From: Peribacillus deserti
GTDB taxonomy: Bacteria > Bacillota > Bacilli > Bacillales > DSM-1321
DNA: 64,000 bases
NCBI RefSeq assembly: GCF_002863585.1
Contig: NZ_PGUY01000047.1
Coordinates: 23,270 to 87,269, forward strand
Direction of reading: 5' to 3'
The first letter of the stretch is position 1, and each line of letters opens with the position of its first letter. Made by a program: the position numbers and the translations under genes. Below are positions 1 through 9,362 of this stretch, in pieces. Under the pieces are notes generated by a model. The model saw nothing but the letters and a program-made list of their open reading frames with translations, made no database searches and was not told where the DNA came from.

Positions 1-1
1 C

Positions 2-286
2 ATTTACCTATCAGGGTTGGGGGCTGCCTTAGGAGCGAGTCTGCTTTTATCACTGCTGAATATGATTGTCCGTCCAATCTTGATATTGCTTACTCTACCG
101 GTTACAATCCTCACCCTGGGGCTGTTCATCCTTGTCATTAATGCTGTAACATTGATGCTGACCGATGGCCTTATGGGAGAAGCTTTTGAGATTGCGGGCT
201 TTGGCACTGCAGTAGTTGCTGCGCTGGTAATGGCCCTTTTGAATATTATCATCAATAGCCTGCTGAAAGAAGAGAAACGAAAGTAA
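2..286 (+). CDS. yvlD: YvlD-type small membrane protein (5' end cut by window)
   Basis: The frame is open at the left edge, so only the C-terminal 94 residues or so are visible. They are almost entirely hydrophobic and form about three to four membrane segments, with the run RPILILLTLPVTILTLGLF and a basic tail ending KEEKRK. This pattern fits the YvlD family (phage holin superfamily IV-like membrane proteins, called DUF360 in older annotations). Function is unknown; in B. subtilis yvlD belongs to an envelope-stress-related operon. An internal TTG at 17 is unlikely to be the real start because homologues have a further membrane segment upstream. A terminator follows directly. Confidence 0.8.
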   Translation: MYLSGLGAALGASLLLSLLNMIVRPILILLTLPVTILTLGLFILVINAVTLMLTDGLMGEAFEIAGFGTAVVAALVMALLNIIINSLLKEEKRK

Positions 287-291
287 AGGAA

Positions 292-323
292 TGGCGCTGG
301 CATTACTGTCAGCGCTATTTTTT
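292..323 (+). terminator. Rho-independent terminator after yvlD
   Basis: An 8-bp stem (TGGCGCTG / CAGCGCTA with one G-U pair), a 10-nt loop and a run of six T follow six bases after the stop codon. Confidence 0.8.
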
Positions 324-416
324 GTTTCTAAATAAGACAAGGAAAAGAGGTGCATATCGTGCGGCTGTCCTAGGGTTCCGAATAATTCGGAATATAACCT
401 CTCTGCAAAAGATCAC

Positions 417-447
417 AAAAAATCCCGGAAGAAAGATTTTCCGGGAT
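417..447 (-). terminator. Rho-independent terminator of the amidase gene
   Basis: On the minus strand, ATCCCGGAA pairs with TTCCGGGAT and is followed by TTTTTTG. It lies just past the stop codon of the reverse amidase gene. Confidence 0.85.
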
Positions 448-462
448 AAGTTTAAGAAAGCG

Positions 463-1218
463 CTAAAGAATAGAAGCGTCGAATCCTGCTTTTTTTAATT
501 GTTTAACGAGTTCTTCTGCATTTTTCCTGTCACTAAAGGCTCCGACCTGGACCTTATGAAGATCTTCCGAAGGCTTCGAAGGGGGAGTTGCTGGTTCAGC
601 TGGAGCAGGCATGGCAGGAGCTGGTTTTGCCGCAGGGGGTTTAGCAGGAGCTGGTTTTGGTTTGGCCTTCAGGCCGTATTGCTGGGCTAAGGCCTTAACG
701 ATTGCCTCTGCACAGGCCTTTCTGTAATAATCTGAACGAAGCAATTTGATGTCCCTTCGGCTGGTCATAAAGCCGCATTCGATTAAGATGGCGGTCATGC
801 TGCTTTCCCGGAGTACGTGGAAATCAGCTGTTTTAACTCCCCGGTCCTTCACACCGGTTTTGTTGATCAGGCTGGCTTGTACTTTTTTTGCCAATGCAAG
901 GGATTCTTTAGGCTTTGAGGTGTGAATATATGTTTCAATACCTTCTGCATCCACCCAAGCTGTTCCATTTCCGGCTGCATTTGCATGTATGGATACATAT
1001 ACATCAACGCCCAGTGAATTTGCAAAATCGGTACGCTGTTTAAGCGGCACATCATTTTTATCAGAATGGGCAAAATAGACGGTTACATTCTGATAGGTCA
1101 GAAGACTTTCTTTGGCATAACTGGCGACAGCACGGTTAAATTCGTATTCTTTAAAACCATCAGGGCTTCGTTTGCCGGGTGTGTTATAGCCATGCCCGGC
1201 ATCGAGCATGAATTTCAT
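463..1218 (-). CDS. N-acetylmuramoyl-L-alanine amidase (Amidase_3) with partial SPOR tail
   Basis: A 251-residue cell-wall hydrolase predicted to cleave the amide bond between MurNAc and L-Ala. Residues about 1-175 are an Amidase_3 domain with the zinc-site motifs LDAGHG, an E in EYEFN, SIHAN and the catalytic E in LIECGF. A Pro/Ala/Lys linker follows (about 180-215), then a SPOR-like start (KVQVGAFSDRKNAEELVKQL). The start was placed at the ATG at 1218 because GGGAG sits 8 nt upstream; an in-frame ATG at 1254 lacks a good RBS. There is no signal peptide, as in CwlC-type mother-cell lytic enzymes and phage endolysins. The SPOR part is only about 30 residues instead of about 70, so it is probably truncated. 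Confidence 0.85.
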   Translation of the reverse strand: MKFMLDAGHGYNTPGKRSPDGFKEYEFNRAVASYAKESLLTYQNVTVYFAHSDKNDVPLKQRTDFANSLGVDVYVSIHANAAGNGTAWVDAEGIETYIHTSKPKESLALAKKVQASLINKTGVKDRGVKTADFHVLRESSMTAILIECGFMTSRRDIKLLRSDYYRKACAEAIVKALAQQYGLKAKPKPAPAKPPAAKPAPAMPAPAEPATPPSKPSEDLHKVQVGAFSDRKNAEELVKQLKKAGFDASIL

Positions 1219-1479
1219 ATGCAAAACTCCCATCTTTAGGAATGACTTGTCCATTATTAATATATGAAGTTTTGTCGAAAAAGGAGTCAGTTTACAGAAA
1301 AAAGGATTAAGATATCCCTGGCTTGGGGAGAACGTTGCCTGGTTCCTTAGGAACGTGAATCTGCCATACTAGGGAAACCGTTTCAAATATAGAGTTACGT
1401 AATGATTCTAGGCTCTTTTCTAAAAGATTGTTGTTTTTTACTAAGTTTGTGAATCTATTCTATTGTTAAACAGTTGATT

Positions 1480-1835
1480 GGATGTAAGGTGCGAGACTCC
1501 TTGATCCAGCTCAAGGCTTTAGACCCTCGAGTCATAAGCCAATCCGTCTATGGGGAGAAAAGCACTCCCCACAGCCGGCTCGTCTTATGCTTGGCTGACG
1601 CACGATGCACATGATGTGCGAGCCAGGCGGGGCCACAGGACGTGGCCGTTCAAGCGTGGTAAGTGCGACTAAGCTTCTGTCTTCACTGTCGTTCGCCAAT
1701 CAGCAAGTCTTCTTTATCGGGTCTCTGCCTGCCAAATTGTTTAGAATTTTATATCAATTGGGATTATCACTGAGCGTTTAATATTTATATGTTGGGCAGG
1801 CACCGCTTTCCGCTTTTCTGTGCGGGAGTAGCGGG
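1480..1835. repeat. Long intergenic repeat, reverse relative to copy at 56150-56370
   Basis: This stretch matches 56150-56370 in inverted orientation. Shared landmarks are AAGGTGCGAGACTCCTTGAT, the self-complementary GGGGAGAAAAGCACTCCCC, and the GTCTCTGCCTGCCAAATTGT segment. The copy here is split by a 123-bp insertion at 1594-1716. No coding potential is evident; ORFs crossing it on both strands have no RBS or recognisable family. Confidence 0.75.
1594..1716. repeat. Structured ~125-bp repeat element nested in another repeat
   Basis: Begins GCTGACGCACGATGCAC and ends GCAAGTCTTCTTTA. It contains two local hairpins (GCAC around ATGAT, and GGCCAC / GTGGCC). Close copies lie at about 1923-2051 and 52648-52773. 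At this site the flanks TTATGCTTG and TCGGGTCTC are contiguous in the copy near 56250, so this segment is a discrete insertion. Confidence 0.75.
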
Positions 1836-1922
1836 TATTGTCCAGCTCCGGACTGACACCGCGGGTCTAGCCAATCGCCATTAAAAGGCAAAATCGGCCT
1901 TTTACTGCCGCTAGTCTTATGC

Positions 1923-2280
1923 CGGGCTAACGCACGATGCACAGGATGTGCGAGCCAGGCGGGGCCACAGGACGTGGCCATTCAAGCGTGGTAAGGGCGA
2001 CTAAGCTTCTGTCTTCGCTGTCGCTTGCCAATCAGCAAGTCTTCTTTATCAGGTTCTGCTTTTCTTTTAGCGTCTTGCCTCTAATTAAAAAGATCATCAT
2101 TCTGCTTTTGGATGGATCTTTTCTTGAAAAGACCGTCCTCCGCTTTTCGATCAGGTGAGACCCCACAGGCGAAGCCGAGGAGGCTCAAGCAGCCCGCCCC
2201 TAAGGTCCGCGAGCATCCTCACGTTCCAATCAACCCCCTTGTACAATAACAATCAAAGTTTACGAAAACAGCCTTATACT
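1923..2280. repeat. Composite repeat, second copy at 52648-52995
   Basis: Starts with a second copy of the ~125-bp structured element. It continues through TCTTTTAGCGTCTTGCC..., then a GC-rich block containing GAAGCCGAGGAGGCT, and ends with CACGTTCCAATCAAC and ...GAAAACAGCC. The same order of blocks recurs at 52648-52995. The terminal ~130-bp GC-rich part belongs to a repeat seen in several intergenic regions here (52440-52610, 56005-56130, diverged at 63190-63330, fragment at 46210-46268). Confidence 0.75.
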
Positions 2281-2499
2281 AAAAGCTTGTAGTAAAAGTT
2301 TATTCCATGCCTGTTGAACCCTCACGCCTGTATACAGGGAGAGAATTGCGGTCCATTTTTATTGAAAAACCGCTATTTGGGGGGAGATGAACTACACTTT
2401 GGTTCCCTTTTTTATCACTTTAGTTCCTGGCTCCTGGAAATATGCGTTTTGGAGGAGGTTTTCCTCCAAAAGAAAAGGAAGCAGTTTAATTCCTCATGG

Positions 2500-2690
2500 C
2501 TTATGCTTAACTCTAAGGGAAATATGCTTATCTTCGGCAGGTTTATGCTTACTTTTATAGGTTTTATGCTTATGTTTTCAACGTTTATGCTGATCTCTCT
2601 TCCTCCAATGCTTAAGTATAGTGCTTTATGCTTATCCAGCTGCCTTTATGCTTTTCTTTTGAGGAATATGCTGATTCGCCCAGCGTAAAT
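2500..2690 (+). repeat. Array of nine TATGC motifs at 21/20-bp spacing (copy 1)
   Basis: TATGCT(TAT)-type motifs start at 2502, 2523, 2544, 2565, 2586, 2607 (here AATGCT), 2627, 2647 and 2667. This is five intervals of exactly 21 bp followed by three of 20 bp. The bases between motifs are T-rich but not conserved. The same interval pattern occurs at 41003-41168. An ORF runs through (2314-2688) only because 21 is a multiple of three; it has no RBS and looks non-coding. Confidence 0.85.
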
Positions 2691-2734
2691 CTTCTGTGTA
2701 TTGGCAGGGCTCGTTTTAAAGCAGCACAGCAAGA

Positions 2735-2761
2735 AGGCTGCCGAGACGTTCTCGACAGCCT
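2735..2761. terminator. Hairpin next to TATGC array; possible nagB terminator
   Basis: AGGCTGCCGAGA pairs with TCTCGACAGCCT (12 positions, one mismatch, 3-nt loop). Almost the same hairpin occurs beside the third array at 57494-57520. It lies 26 bp past the nagB stop on the minus strand, but the T-run is poor, so terminator function is only likely. Confidence 0.6.
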
Positions 2762-2787
2762 GGGTATTTCTAACATTAGAATCCAGT

Positions 2788-3531
2788 TTAAACTATGTTA
2801 CCAGTAAGCTGCAGGGCATCCTGGTCAGCGATAAGGGTAACGTTGTGGTGAGTCTTTAAAGCGGAAGCGGGGAATTGTTCGCTTACGGAATCTTCAAAAA
2901 GCTGTTTAATGGCTTCTGCCTTGGATGCTCCGGAAGCAAGAAGCAGGATCTCCTTGCTTTTTAAAATACTGGCGATTCCCATCGTGATTGCTTCCCTTGG
3001 AACACTGTCAATGCTGTCGAAAAACCTGGAATTGGCTTCTCTAGTGCTTTGGTCGAGCTGTACGACATGTACGGTCGATTCAAACGACGTTCCCGGTTCA
3101 TTAAATCCGATGTGCCCGTTGCGGCCAATACCTAAAACCTGTAAGTCTACACCGCCCAGTCCTTCAATCAGTTTGTCATATCGCTGGCATTCTTCTTCCA
3201 GGCTGCCAGCTTTCCCATTCGGAATATGGGTATTTTGTTCTGCTATATCAATATGGCTGAAAAACATGTCACGCATAAAACTTGCGTAGCTGTTGTGGCT
3301 GCTTGGTTCCAGACCAACATATTCATCCAGATTCACCGTACGTACATCTTGATAGCTGGTGCCATTTTGGCGGTGATCCTGTATTAACTCCCGATAAAGT
3401 CCAACAGGTGTGCTTCCTGTGGCAAGTCCCAGGACGGCAGAGGGTTTTTCTTTTACTAGATTCATTACTTTATTAGCTGCAATGCGGCTCATTTCCTCAA
3501 AGCTTTCTGCTTTTATGACGTGAATATTCAA
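2788..3531 (-). CDS. nagB: Glucosamine-6-phosphate deaminase
   Basis: A 247-residue enzyme converting glucosamine-6-phosphate to fructose-6-phosphate and ammonia, the last step in GlcNAc and amino-sugar use. Family motifs are visible: LGLATGSTPVGLY near the N terminus (phosphate binding), VNLDEYVGL (catalytic Asp, about residue 69) and LGIGRNGHIGFNEPG (catalytic His/Glu region). The start is TTG at 3531, with GAGGTG 7 nt upstream; no closer ATG matches the family N terminus. It lies 39 bp downstream of nagA in the same orientation, so the two are probably one operon. Confidence 0.95.
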   Translation of the reverse strand: MNIHVIKAESFEEMSRIAANKVMNLVKEKPSAVLGLATGSTPVGLYRELIQDHRQNGTSYQDVRTVNLDEYVGLEPSSHNSYASFMRDMFFSHIDIAEQNTHIPNGKAGSLEEECQRYDKLIEGLGGVDLQVLGIGRNGHIGFNEPGTSFESTVHVVQLDQSTREANSRFFDSIDSVPREAITMGIASILKSKEILLLASGASKAEAIKQLFEDSVSEQFPASALKTHHNVTLIADQDALQLTGNIV

Positions 3532-3570
3532 TGTTTTTCACCTCTTATTTATATTGTAAGACCGTAACAT

Positions 3571-4746
3571 TCATTTTAGAGCATATCCGGAAACGCCGCG
3601 GCAGTAAGTTGCGGCAATTTGGATATCTGGATTTAGGAGGACCAGGTCAGCATCTTTCCCTCTTGCAATGCTTCCTTTCCGATCAAACACACCTAACTGT
3701 TTCGCTGGATTTTCAGAAGCAAGGCGGATCACATCCTTTAGTTCCAAATCCGTAAATTCCATCATATTCTTTACACTGTCAAACATTTTTAAAATGCTTC
3801 CGGCGAGTGTTCCATCTTCAAGCAGTGCCTGTCCGTTCTCTACGGTAACTTCCTGACCGCCAAGATCGTAGGTGCCAGCGCGCATGCATTTCGCGCGCAT
3901 AGCATCGGTTATCAATATTATACCCTCACTTCCCTTGGCATTAACGGCAAGCTGAATCATTTCCGGCCGTACATGATGCCCATCAGCAATGACTTCAGCT
4001 TTTAGATCCTTCATTAATAGGGCTGCGCCGGCAACTCCTGGCTCGCGATGATGAAGTCCACGCATGCCGTTGAATAAATGAGTTACCTGCCGTGCCCCAG
4101 CCTTAACTGCAGCTTCCATCTGTTCATAAGATGCATCGGTATGTCCCATAGAGGCGACGACCCCTGTTTCATGTAAATAGGAAATAAAGGGCAGTCCCTC
4201 CGGCTGCTCGGGGGCTACCGTCACAAGCCTGATGCTATCACCGGACGCTGCCTGCCACTTTTTGAACAGCTCTATATCGGGGGCGATAATGTGCTTTTCT
4301 GGCTGTGCCCCTTTTTTGGAAGGATTGATAAAGGGTCCCTCCAGGTGGATGCCTAAAACTTCCGCTTCACCAGGCTGGGATTTTTCCATACGGTATTTGC
4401 CAGCATTGATGACCGCCGCTTCTATCTCTTTCACTCCCTGAGTGATAGTCGTAGCGAGGAAACTTGTTGTTCCTTCAGCTGGCAGGACTGAAGCGATCGT
4501 ATGTATGGCTTCCGGTGTACCGTCCATCGTATCTGCCCCGGCCGCTCCGTGAATATGTATGTCTATAAAACCTGGGATAAGCTTCGAACCGGTCTCTGCT
4601 TCAACAACCGTAATCCCATCTGTACGGATGTGAGAGGGATCTTGCCCAGCTTCTGCAATTTTTCCGTCTTCAATCAGCACGTAGCCTTTGTGTAAAACTC
4701 CTTCTTCAAGATAAATATCGGCATTAGTTATGAGAATTGAGTTCAT
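3571..4746 (-). CDS. nagA: N-acetylglucosamine-6-phosphate deacetylase
   Basis: A 391-residue amidohydrolase that removes acetate from GlcNAc-6-phosphate, feeding NagB. Metal and substrate motifs are present in order: FIDIHIHG, LGIHLEGPFINP, SMGHTDAS, THLFNGM and LITDAM with the catalytic Asp. Length matches the family. It is the first gene of a nagA-nagB pair transcribed away from hprK. In B. subtilis the GntR-type regulator gene nagR (yvoA) follows nagB; it is absent here, replaced by repeats, so regulation must come from elsewhere or a distant regulator. Confidence 0.95.
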   Translation of the reverse strand: MNSILITNADIYLEEGVLHKGYVLIEDGKIAEAGQDPSHIRTDGITVVEAETGSKLIPGFIDIHIHGAAGADTMDGTPEAIHTIASVLPAEGTTSFLATTITQGVKEIEAAVINAGKYRMEKSQPGEAEVLGIHLEGPFINPSKKGAQPEKHIIAPDIELFKKWQAASGDSIRLVTVAPEQPEGLPFISYLHETGVVASMGHTDASYEQMEAAVKAGARQVTHLFNGMRGLHHREPGVAGAALLMKDLKAEVIADGHHVRPEMIQLAVNAKGSEGIILITDAMRAKCMRAGTYDLGGQEVTVENGQALLEDGTLAGSILKMFDSVKNMMEFTDLELKDVIRLASENPAKQLGVFDRKGSIARGKDADLVLLNPDIQIAATYCRGVSGYALK

Positions 4747-5029
4747 TCATCGTACCTCCTGCGGCAATCGCTGCCGTTTAATTCCTTTCTTATTGTACCT
4801 TAAAAAGGATTCTAGGGTACTTTTCAGATTACCTTCCTTCAAATTGTGAAAATGAACCTGTCAGTATTCCTATATTCAGAAAGCTGTACCTTTGGCTGAC
4901 AGCCATAAATGGTCATTTGGTTTTCTTTATACGAAATAGGTTTTCAGCGAAAAAAATGCTACAATATAAAAAATAAATGGCAATAAAAATATGATACATC
5001 TTAAAGTGTCTCCAGAAGGAGGAAATTAT

Positions 5030-5968
5030 TTGGCAAAGGTACGAACTAAAGATATTATTGAAAAATTTAACCTTGAGTTGATAAGCGGTGAAGAGGGAAT
5101 TAACCGGCCGATTGTAACAAGTGATTTATCAAGGCCGGGATTAGAAATGGCCGGCTTTTTCGATTATTATCCAGCAGAAAGGGTGCAGCTCCTCGGCATG
5201 ACGGAGATGGAGTTTTACGACAAGCTGAGCATGCCCGAGCAGAGGCAGAGAATGTCTTCCTTATGCAGTGATTTGACTCCCTGTATCATTGTCACTAGAG
5301 GCCAGGAAATCCCTGAATATCTGATCGAGGCTTCAGAACGTGAATCGGTTCCAGTTCTGCGTGCTTCATCCAAAACGACACGGCTTTTTAGCAGGCTGAC
5401 CAATTACCTGGAATTTAAACTTGCCCCTACAACTGCAGTTCATGGAGTGCTGATCGATATTTACGGTGTAGGTGTTTTAATAACTGGCAAAAGCGGTGTG
5501 GGTAAAAGTGAAACAGCGCTTGAACTAGTGAAACGGGGACATCGTCTTGTGGCAGATGACTGTGTAGAAATCCGGCAGGAGGATGAGGAAACACTAGTTG
5601 GCAACTCGCCCGAGCTTCTTCAGAATTTATTGGAAATCAGAGGACTTGGCATCATCAATGTAATGACATTATTTGGTGCAGGCGCTGTCCGGAATTACAA
5701 GAGAATATCGCTTGTGATTAACCTGGAGCTATGGGAAAAAACGAAGCAGTATGACCGGCTGGGTTTAGATGAAGAAAAGATTAGAATCCTTGATACCGAT
5801 CTTACTAAGCTGATCGTGCCGGTTCGTCCGGGACGGAATCTAGCGGTCATCATCGAGGTGGCGGCCATGAACTTCCGTTTAAAGCGCATGGGTTATAATG
5901 CTGCTCAGCAGTTTACGAGCAAGCTGGCCGACGTCATCATGGAAAGTGATCACCACGACGAAGTATAA
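5030..5968 (+). CDS. hprK: HPr kinase/phosphorylase
   Basis: A 312-residue bifunctional enzyme that phosphorylates and dephosphorylates Ser46 of HPr and Crh, the entry point of carbon catabolite control. The N-terminal domain starts [19 protein letters not shown] as in B. subtilis. The catalytic part has the P-loop [15 protein letters not shown] (about residue 152), [16 protein letters not shown] and the signature [21 protein letters not shown] place the start at TTG 5030 because AAGGAGG sits 7 nt upstream and this matches the B. subtilis N terminus; the ATG at 4991 would add 13 unrelated residues. First gene of hprK-lgt-yvoD-ppaX-yvoF. Confidence 0.97.
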   Translation: MAKVRTKDIIEKFNLELISGEEGINRPIVTSDLSRPGLEMAGFFDYYPAERVQLLGMTEMEFYDKLSMPEQRQRMSSLCSDLTPCIIVTRGQEIPEYLIEASERESVPVLRASSKTTRLFSRLTNYLEFKLAPTTAVHGVLIDIYGVGVLITGKSGVGKSETALELVKRGHRLVADDCVEIRQEDEETLVGNSPELLQNLLEIRGLGIINVMTLFGAGAVRNYKRISLVINLELWEKTKQYDRLGLDEEKIRILDTDLTKLIVPVRPGRNLAVIIEVAAMNFRLKRMGYNAAQQFTSKLADVIMESDHHDEV

Positions 5969-6002
5969 AGAATAGTAATGATAGATAGAGAGGGAAATGT
6001 GA

Positions 6003-6815
6003 ATGGAGAATTCAATTGAGCCGATCAGCAAGATCGCTTTTGAGCTTGGTCCGCTTTCAGTCCATTGGTATGGAATCATTATCGGGACTGGAGTTCTTTT
6101 AGGCCTGCTCCTGGCGATGAGAGAATCTGAAAGGCGGGGGCTTTCTAAGGATACCTTCCTGGATTTGATCTTATTTGCTGTGCCGGCTGCCATCATTTGT
6201 GCGAGGATTTATTATGTATTGTTTGAATGGGAGTATTATTCCAAGAATCCCGGCTCGATCATTAAGGTTTGGGAAGGAGGGATAGCCATTCATGGAGCCC
6301 TTATCGGATCTGTGCTGACCGCGTATATTTTTACAAAAATAAAGAAGATTTCATTCTGGAAAGTGGCTGATATAGCAGCGCCTAGCATCATCCTTGGCCA
6401 GGCGATCGGCAGATGGGGAAACTTCATCAACCAGGAGGCGCATGGCGGGGAAGTGAGCCGAAGCTATTTAGAAGGCCTGCATCTTCCGGATTTCATCGTA
6501 AACCAGATGTACATAAACGGCGCTTACTATCACCCGACCTTCTTATATGAATCACTATGGAATTTAGCCGGGTTTATTCTGCTGCTGTTCTTAAGAAGAG
6601 TCAACCTCCGTCGAGGAGAGCTTTTCTTGACATATGTGATCTGGTATTCTATCGGCCGCTTTTTTATTGAAGGATTAAGAACAGATAGTCTAATGCTTAC
6701 AGATTACCTGCGCATTGCACAGGTATTGTCACTGTCACTAATTGTCATAGCGCTGGCTGTAATCATTTACCGCCGGGTGAGCGGCCAGGCAGTTAAACAC
6801 TATAAGGATGCATAA
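6003..6815 (+). CDS. lgt: Prolipoprotein diacylglyceryl transferase
   Basis: A 270-residue integral membrane enzyme that transfers diacylglycerol from phosphatidylglycerol to the lipobox cysteine of prelipoproteins. About seven hydrophobic segments are visible. The Lgt signature [14 protein letters not shown] lies near residues 137-150, and HGALIGS supplies the conserved His region. It lies 34 bp after hprK with RBS-like GAGAGGG, in the arrangement conserved across Bacillus. Confidence 0.96.
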   Translation: MENSIEPISKIAFELGPLSVHWYGIIIGTGVLLGLLLAMRESERRGLSKDTFLDLILFAVPAAIICARIYYVLFEWEYYSKNPGSIIKVWEGGIAIHGALIGSVLTAYIFTKIKKISFWKVADIAAPSIILGQAIGRWGNFINQEAHGGEVSRSYLEGLHLPDFIVNQMYINGAYYHPTFLYESLWNLAGFILLLFLRRVNLRRGELFLTYVIWYSIGRFFIEGLRTDSLMLTDYLRIAQVLSLSLIVIALAVIIYRRVSGQAVKHYKDA

Positions 6816-6899
6816 AAAATGGCCGGATCTCGCGGATCTATAAAAAGAGGGCAGGGGATAAAGGTTTTTTGAACCGGCTATGACTTACAGGGGGGAAGA

Positions 6900-7856
6900 G
6901 TGTTGTTTCTTGGTATGTTTAAAAGGGGACTGCTGGCTGGCTTAAAGACGACGTGGACACTTGGGAAAGTGATATTTCCTGTCACCTTACTTGTTTCGAT
7001 TCTTCAATACACTCCAGTGCTTGACTGGATCGTTAAAGGGATCTCGCCCTTCATGAAGGTGCTGGGACTGCCGGGTGAAGCTTCCATTCCGCTCGTTTTG
7101 GGAAATTTCCTGAACCTTTATGCAGCGATAGGGGGCATATTATCACTCGATTTAACGGTAAAAGAAGTATTCATTCTAGCTGTTATGCTTTCATTCTGCC
7201 ACAATCTCTTGATCGAGACAGGTGTAGCCCTCAAAGTAGGGGTTAAGCTATGGATCATCCTGTCTGTCAGGATTGGCTTGGCGCTGGCCTCGGCCATTAT
7301 GATCAATCTGTTCTGGCATGGAGGCGGCGAGCTTGCGCAATACGGGTCGCTGAAATCAAGGGGCGGCGATGTTTCCGGTGCTCTGCCCATTCTGATGAAT
7401 GGTATGGAGACGGCCTTGATGGGTATTTTAAAGCTGGCAATCATCGTGATACCATTAATGGTTATCATTCAAATTTTAAAAGAACTGAAGTGGCTTGAAA
7501 AGGTGTCTGAGGCACTGGGCCCGATGATGAAGGTTCTTGGGATGAATAAGAACGCCTCCATGACGATGGCCACCGGGCTTATCCTCGGCCTGGCTTATGG
7601 GGCAGGAGTTATGATACAGGCTGTGCAGGAAGACGGCGTCAGCAAAAGGGATGCCACTCTCGCCTTTATTTTTCTGGTTGCCTGCCATGCTTTTGTGGAG
7701 GATACGGTCATATTCATTCCACTCGGAATTCCTGTGTGGCCCCTTTTCCTAATCAGGGTGATTACGGCCTTTATTTTGACAATGCTTGTATCATACCTAT
7801 GGAAGAGATCGGAAATGGTCAAATTAAGAAAGGAAGCATCTTATGAGCACATCTAA
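6900..7856 (+). CDS. yvoD: Nucleoside-recognition (Gate) domain membrane protein YvoD
   Basis: A 318-residue polytopic membrane protein with two repeated Gate-type halves ([32 protein letters not shown] and [32 protein letters not shown]). The family is related to SpmA/SpmB and the YjiH/FeoB gate fold; its substrate is unknown. The start is GTG 6900 after a GGGGGGAAG RBS. It overlaps ppaX by 14 bp, indicating translational coupling within the hprK operon. Confidence 0.85.
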   Translation: MLFLGMFKRGLLAGLKTTWTLGKVIFPVTLLVSILQYTPVLDWIVKGISPFMKVLGLPGEASIPLVLGNFLNLYAAIGGILSLDLTVKEVFILAVMLSFCHNLLIETGVALKVGVKLWIILSVRIGLALASAIMINLFWHGGGELAQYGSLKSRGGDVSGALPILMNGMETALMGILKLAIIVIPLMVIIQILKELKWLEKVSEALGPMMKVLGMNKNASMTMATGLILGLAYGAGVMIQAVQEDGVSKRDATLAFIFLVACHAFVEDTVIFIPLGIPVWPLFLIRVITAFILTMLVSYLWKRSEMVKLRKEASYEHI

Positions 7857-8502
7857 TATCACCACAATCTTATTTGATTTAGACGGAACATTGATTAATA
7901 CAAATGATTTAATTATTGCTTCCTTTGTAAATACGCTGAATCTTTACTTTCCTGATAAATATAAAGAGGAGGATGTTCTCCCGTTCATGGGACCTCCGCT
8001 TTACGAATCGTTTTACAGTGTGGATCAGGAATTGGCACATGAGATGGTAGCAAAATACCGGGAATTTAATCTAGCTAACCATGACCAGCTTGTGAAGGAA
8101 TTCGAAGGTGTGTATGAAACGGTAGAGGCCCTTCATCATGCCGGCTATAAAATGGCAATTGTTTCAACAAAGCTTCATGATACCGTTTTAAGGGGGCTGA
8201 AGGTAGGGCGCCTTGACCGGTTCTTTGATGTGATCATTGGCCTTGATGATGTGGAACGGGCAAAACCGGATCCTGAACCGTTACAGAAGGCTCTTAAAAT
8301 ATTGGATTCAACGCCGCAGGAAGCAATCATGGTGGGAGATAACCACCATGATATTCTTGGCGGGAAAAACGCAGGGACGAAAACAGCTGGTGTTTCTTGG
8401 ACGGCTAAAGGGAGAAACTATCTCGATCAATTCGAACCGGATTATATTCTTGAGCATATGAGCGAGCTGCTGGCTATTGTGGGGGCAGCGGAGAGCGAAT
8501 GA
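7843..8502 (+). CDS. ppaX: Pyrophosphatase PpaX (HAD superfamily)
   Basis: A 219-residue HAD phosphatase. It hydrolyses the pyrophosphate produced when HprK dephosphorylates P-Ser-HPr by phosphorolysis, which explains its position in this operon. HAD motifs are [13 protein letters not shown] (motif I), VSTK (motif II), the K of RAKPDPEP (motif III) and [12 protein letters not shown] (motif IV). It overlaps the gene on each side. Confidence 0.94.
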   Translation: MSTSNITTILFDLDGTLINTNDLIIASFVNTLNLYFPDKYKEEDVLPFMGPPLYESFYSVDQELAHEMVAKYREFNLANHDQLVKEFEGVYETVEALHHAGYKMAIVSTKLHDTVLRGLKVGRLDRFFDVIIGLDDVERAKPDPEPLQKALKILDSTPQEAIMVGDNHHDILGGKNAGTKTAGVSWTAKGRNYLDQFEPDYILEHMSELLAIVGAAESE

Positions 8503-9020
8503 GGCGGACTACCCGATATCCTGTAGAGGGAGCGAATTCCCTCTGGCATGTGTATAAGACGGTGCCATTTTGGAAAGTAGTAAAGAACTTCCTGGTCATC
8601 CAGGCCGCCAGATATACACCTTTTCTAACGGTGAAAAATTGGCTGTATCGCACATTCTTAAGGATGGATATAGGCGAGCAGACGTCTTTTGCCCTGATGG
8701 TGATGCTGGATGTGATGTTTCCTGAGAAGATTTCTGTCGGCCGTAATTCCGTAATCGGCTATAATACGACCATTCTGGCGCATGAGTATCTGATAAAGGA
8801 ATACAGGCTGGGTGAAGTGGTCATAGGAGACGAAGTGATGGTTGGCGCAAATACGACCATTTTGCCGGGCGTAACAATCGGAGACGGTGCAATCGTTTCA
8901 GCAGGCACATTAGTGCATAAGGATGTTCCTCCAGGTGCGTTTGCAGGCGGGAATCCCATGCAGATCATCTATACAAAAGAGCAGCTCCGGGAACGGATGG
9001 ATCTGGAAGCATCAGAGTAA
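8499..9020 (+). CDS. yvoF: Hexapeptide-repeat acetyltransferase YvoF
   Basis: A 173-residue left-handed beta-helix acyltransferase. Hexapeptide repeats are evident in [13 protein letters not shown] and [21 protein letters not shown], followed by the usual end [12 protein letters not shown]. The substrate is not known. The start codon overlaps the ppaX stop (ATGA), and this is the last gene of the hprK operon, followed by a terminator. Confidence 0.88.
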   Translation: MRRTTRYPVEGANSLWHVYKTVPFWKVVKNFLVIQAARYTPFLTVKNWLYRTFLRMDIGEQTSFALMVMLDVMFPEKISVGRNSVIGYNTTILAHEYLIKEYRLGEVVIGDEVMVGANTTILPGVTIGDGAIVSAGTLVHKDVPPGAFAGGNPMQIIYTKEQLRERMDLEASE

Positions 9021-9022
9021 TC

Positions 9023-9066
9023 AAAAAGGACTTGACGGCAGGCGGTGCCGCAAGTCCTTTTTTGCT
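9023..9066 (+). terminator. Terminator of the hprK operon
   Basis: AAGGACTTG and CGGCA pair with TGCCG and CAAGTCCTT across a GGCGG loop region, followed by TTTTTT. Confidence 0.9.
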
Positions 9067-9103
9067 GTTTCGATGATTTTAATGCCGCAGACGGTTTGAG
9101 GCC

Positions 9104-9241
9104 TCATTTGATCAGTTCAGTCAAATCCCCTTCCAGGCGCTCCATAATTTCCTGAAGCGTAATACCCCCCTGGGCTGTCGAAGTTTCATAAGCATTCTTT
9201 AAAATATCAAAAAAAAGCTCCTGTTTCTGCTCTGTACTCAT
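9104..9241 (-). CDS. Small acidic protein of unknown function (45 aa)
   Basis: A short reverse ORF starts ATG at 9241 with GGAG 8 nt upstream. It begins MSTEQKQELFFDILKNAYET and ends EGDLTELIK. It is predicted to be helical and acidic, with no membrane segment or Cys. It sits alone between the hprK operon terminator and hisZ, facing the other way. I do not recognise the family. Good RBS, balanced composition and absence of overlapping genes support it as real. Confidence 0.6.
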   Translation of the reverse strand: MSTEQKQELFFDILKNAYETSTAQGGITLQEIMERLEGDLTELIK

Positions 9242-9362
9242 AACCAAGTCTCCATATAATCGTATTTTTCTAACCACATATCATCTGTTCCTTCAAATTA
9301 AGTCCATGAATAAACTCTACATTGTTTAAGACGTTATTACCCAGGGAAGGTTACACTTAAAC

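Noticed and set aside
2314..2688. 124-codon ORF through the first TATGC array
   Set aside because: No RBS, no known family; it stays open mainly because most repeat intervals are 21 bp, and the 5' part is low in coding character.
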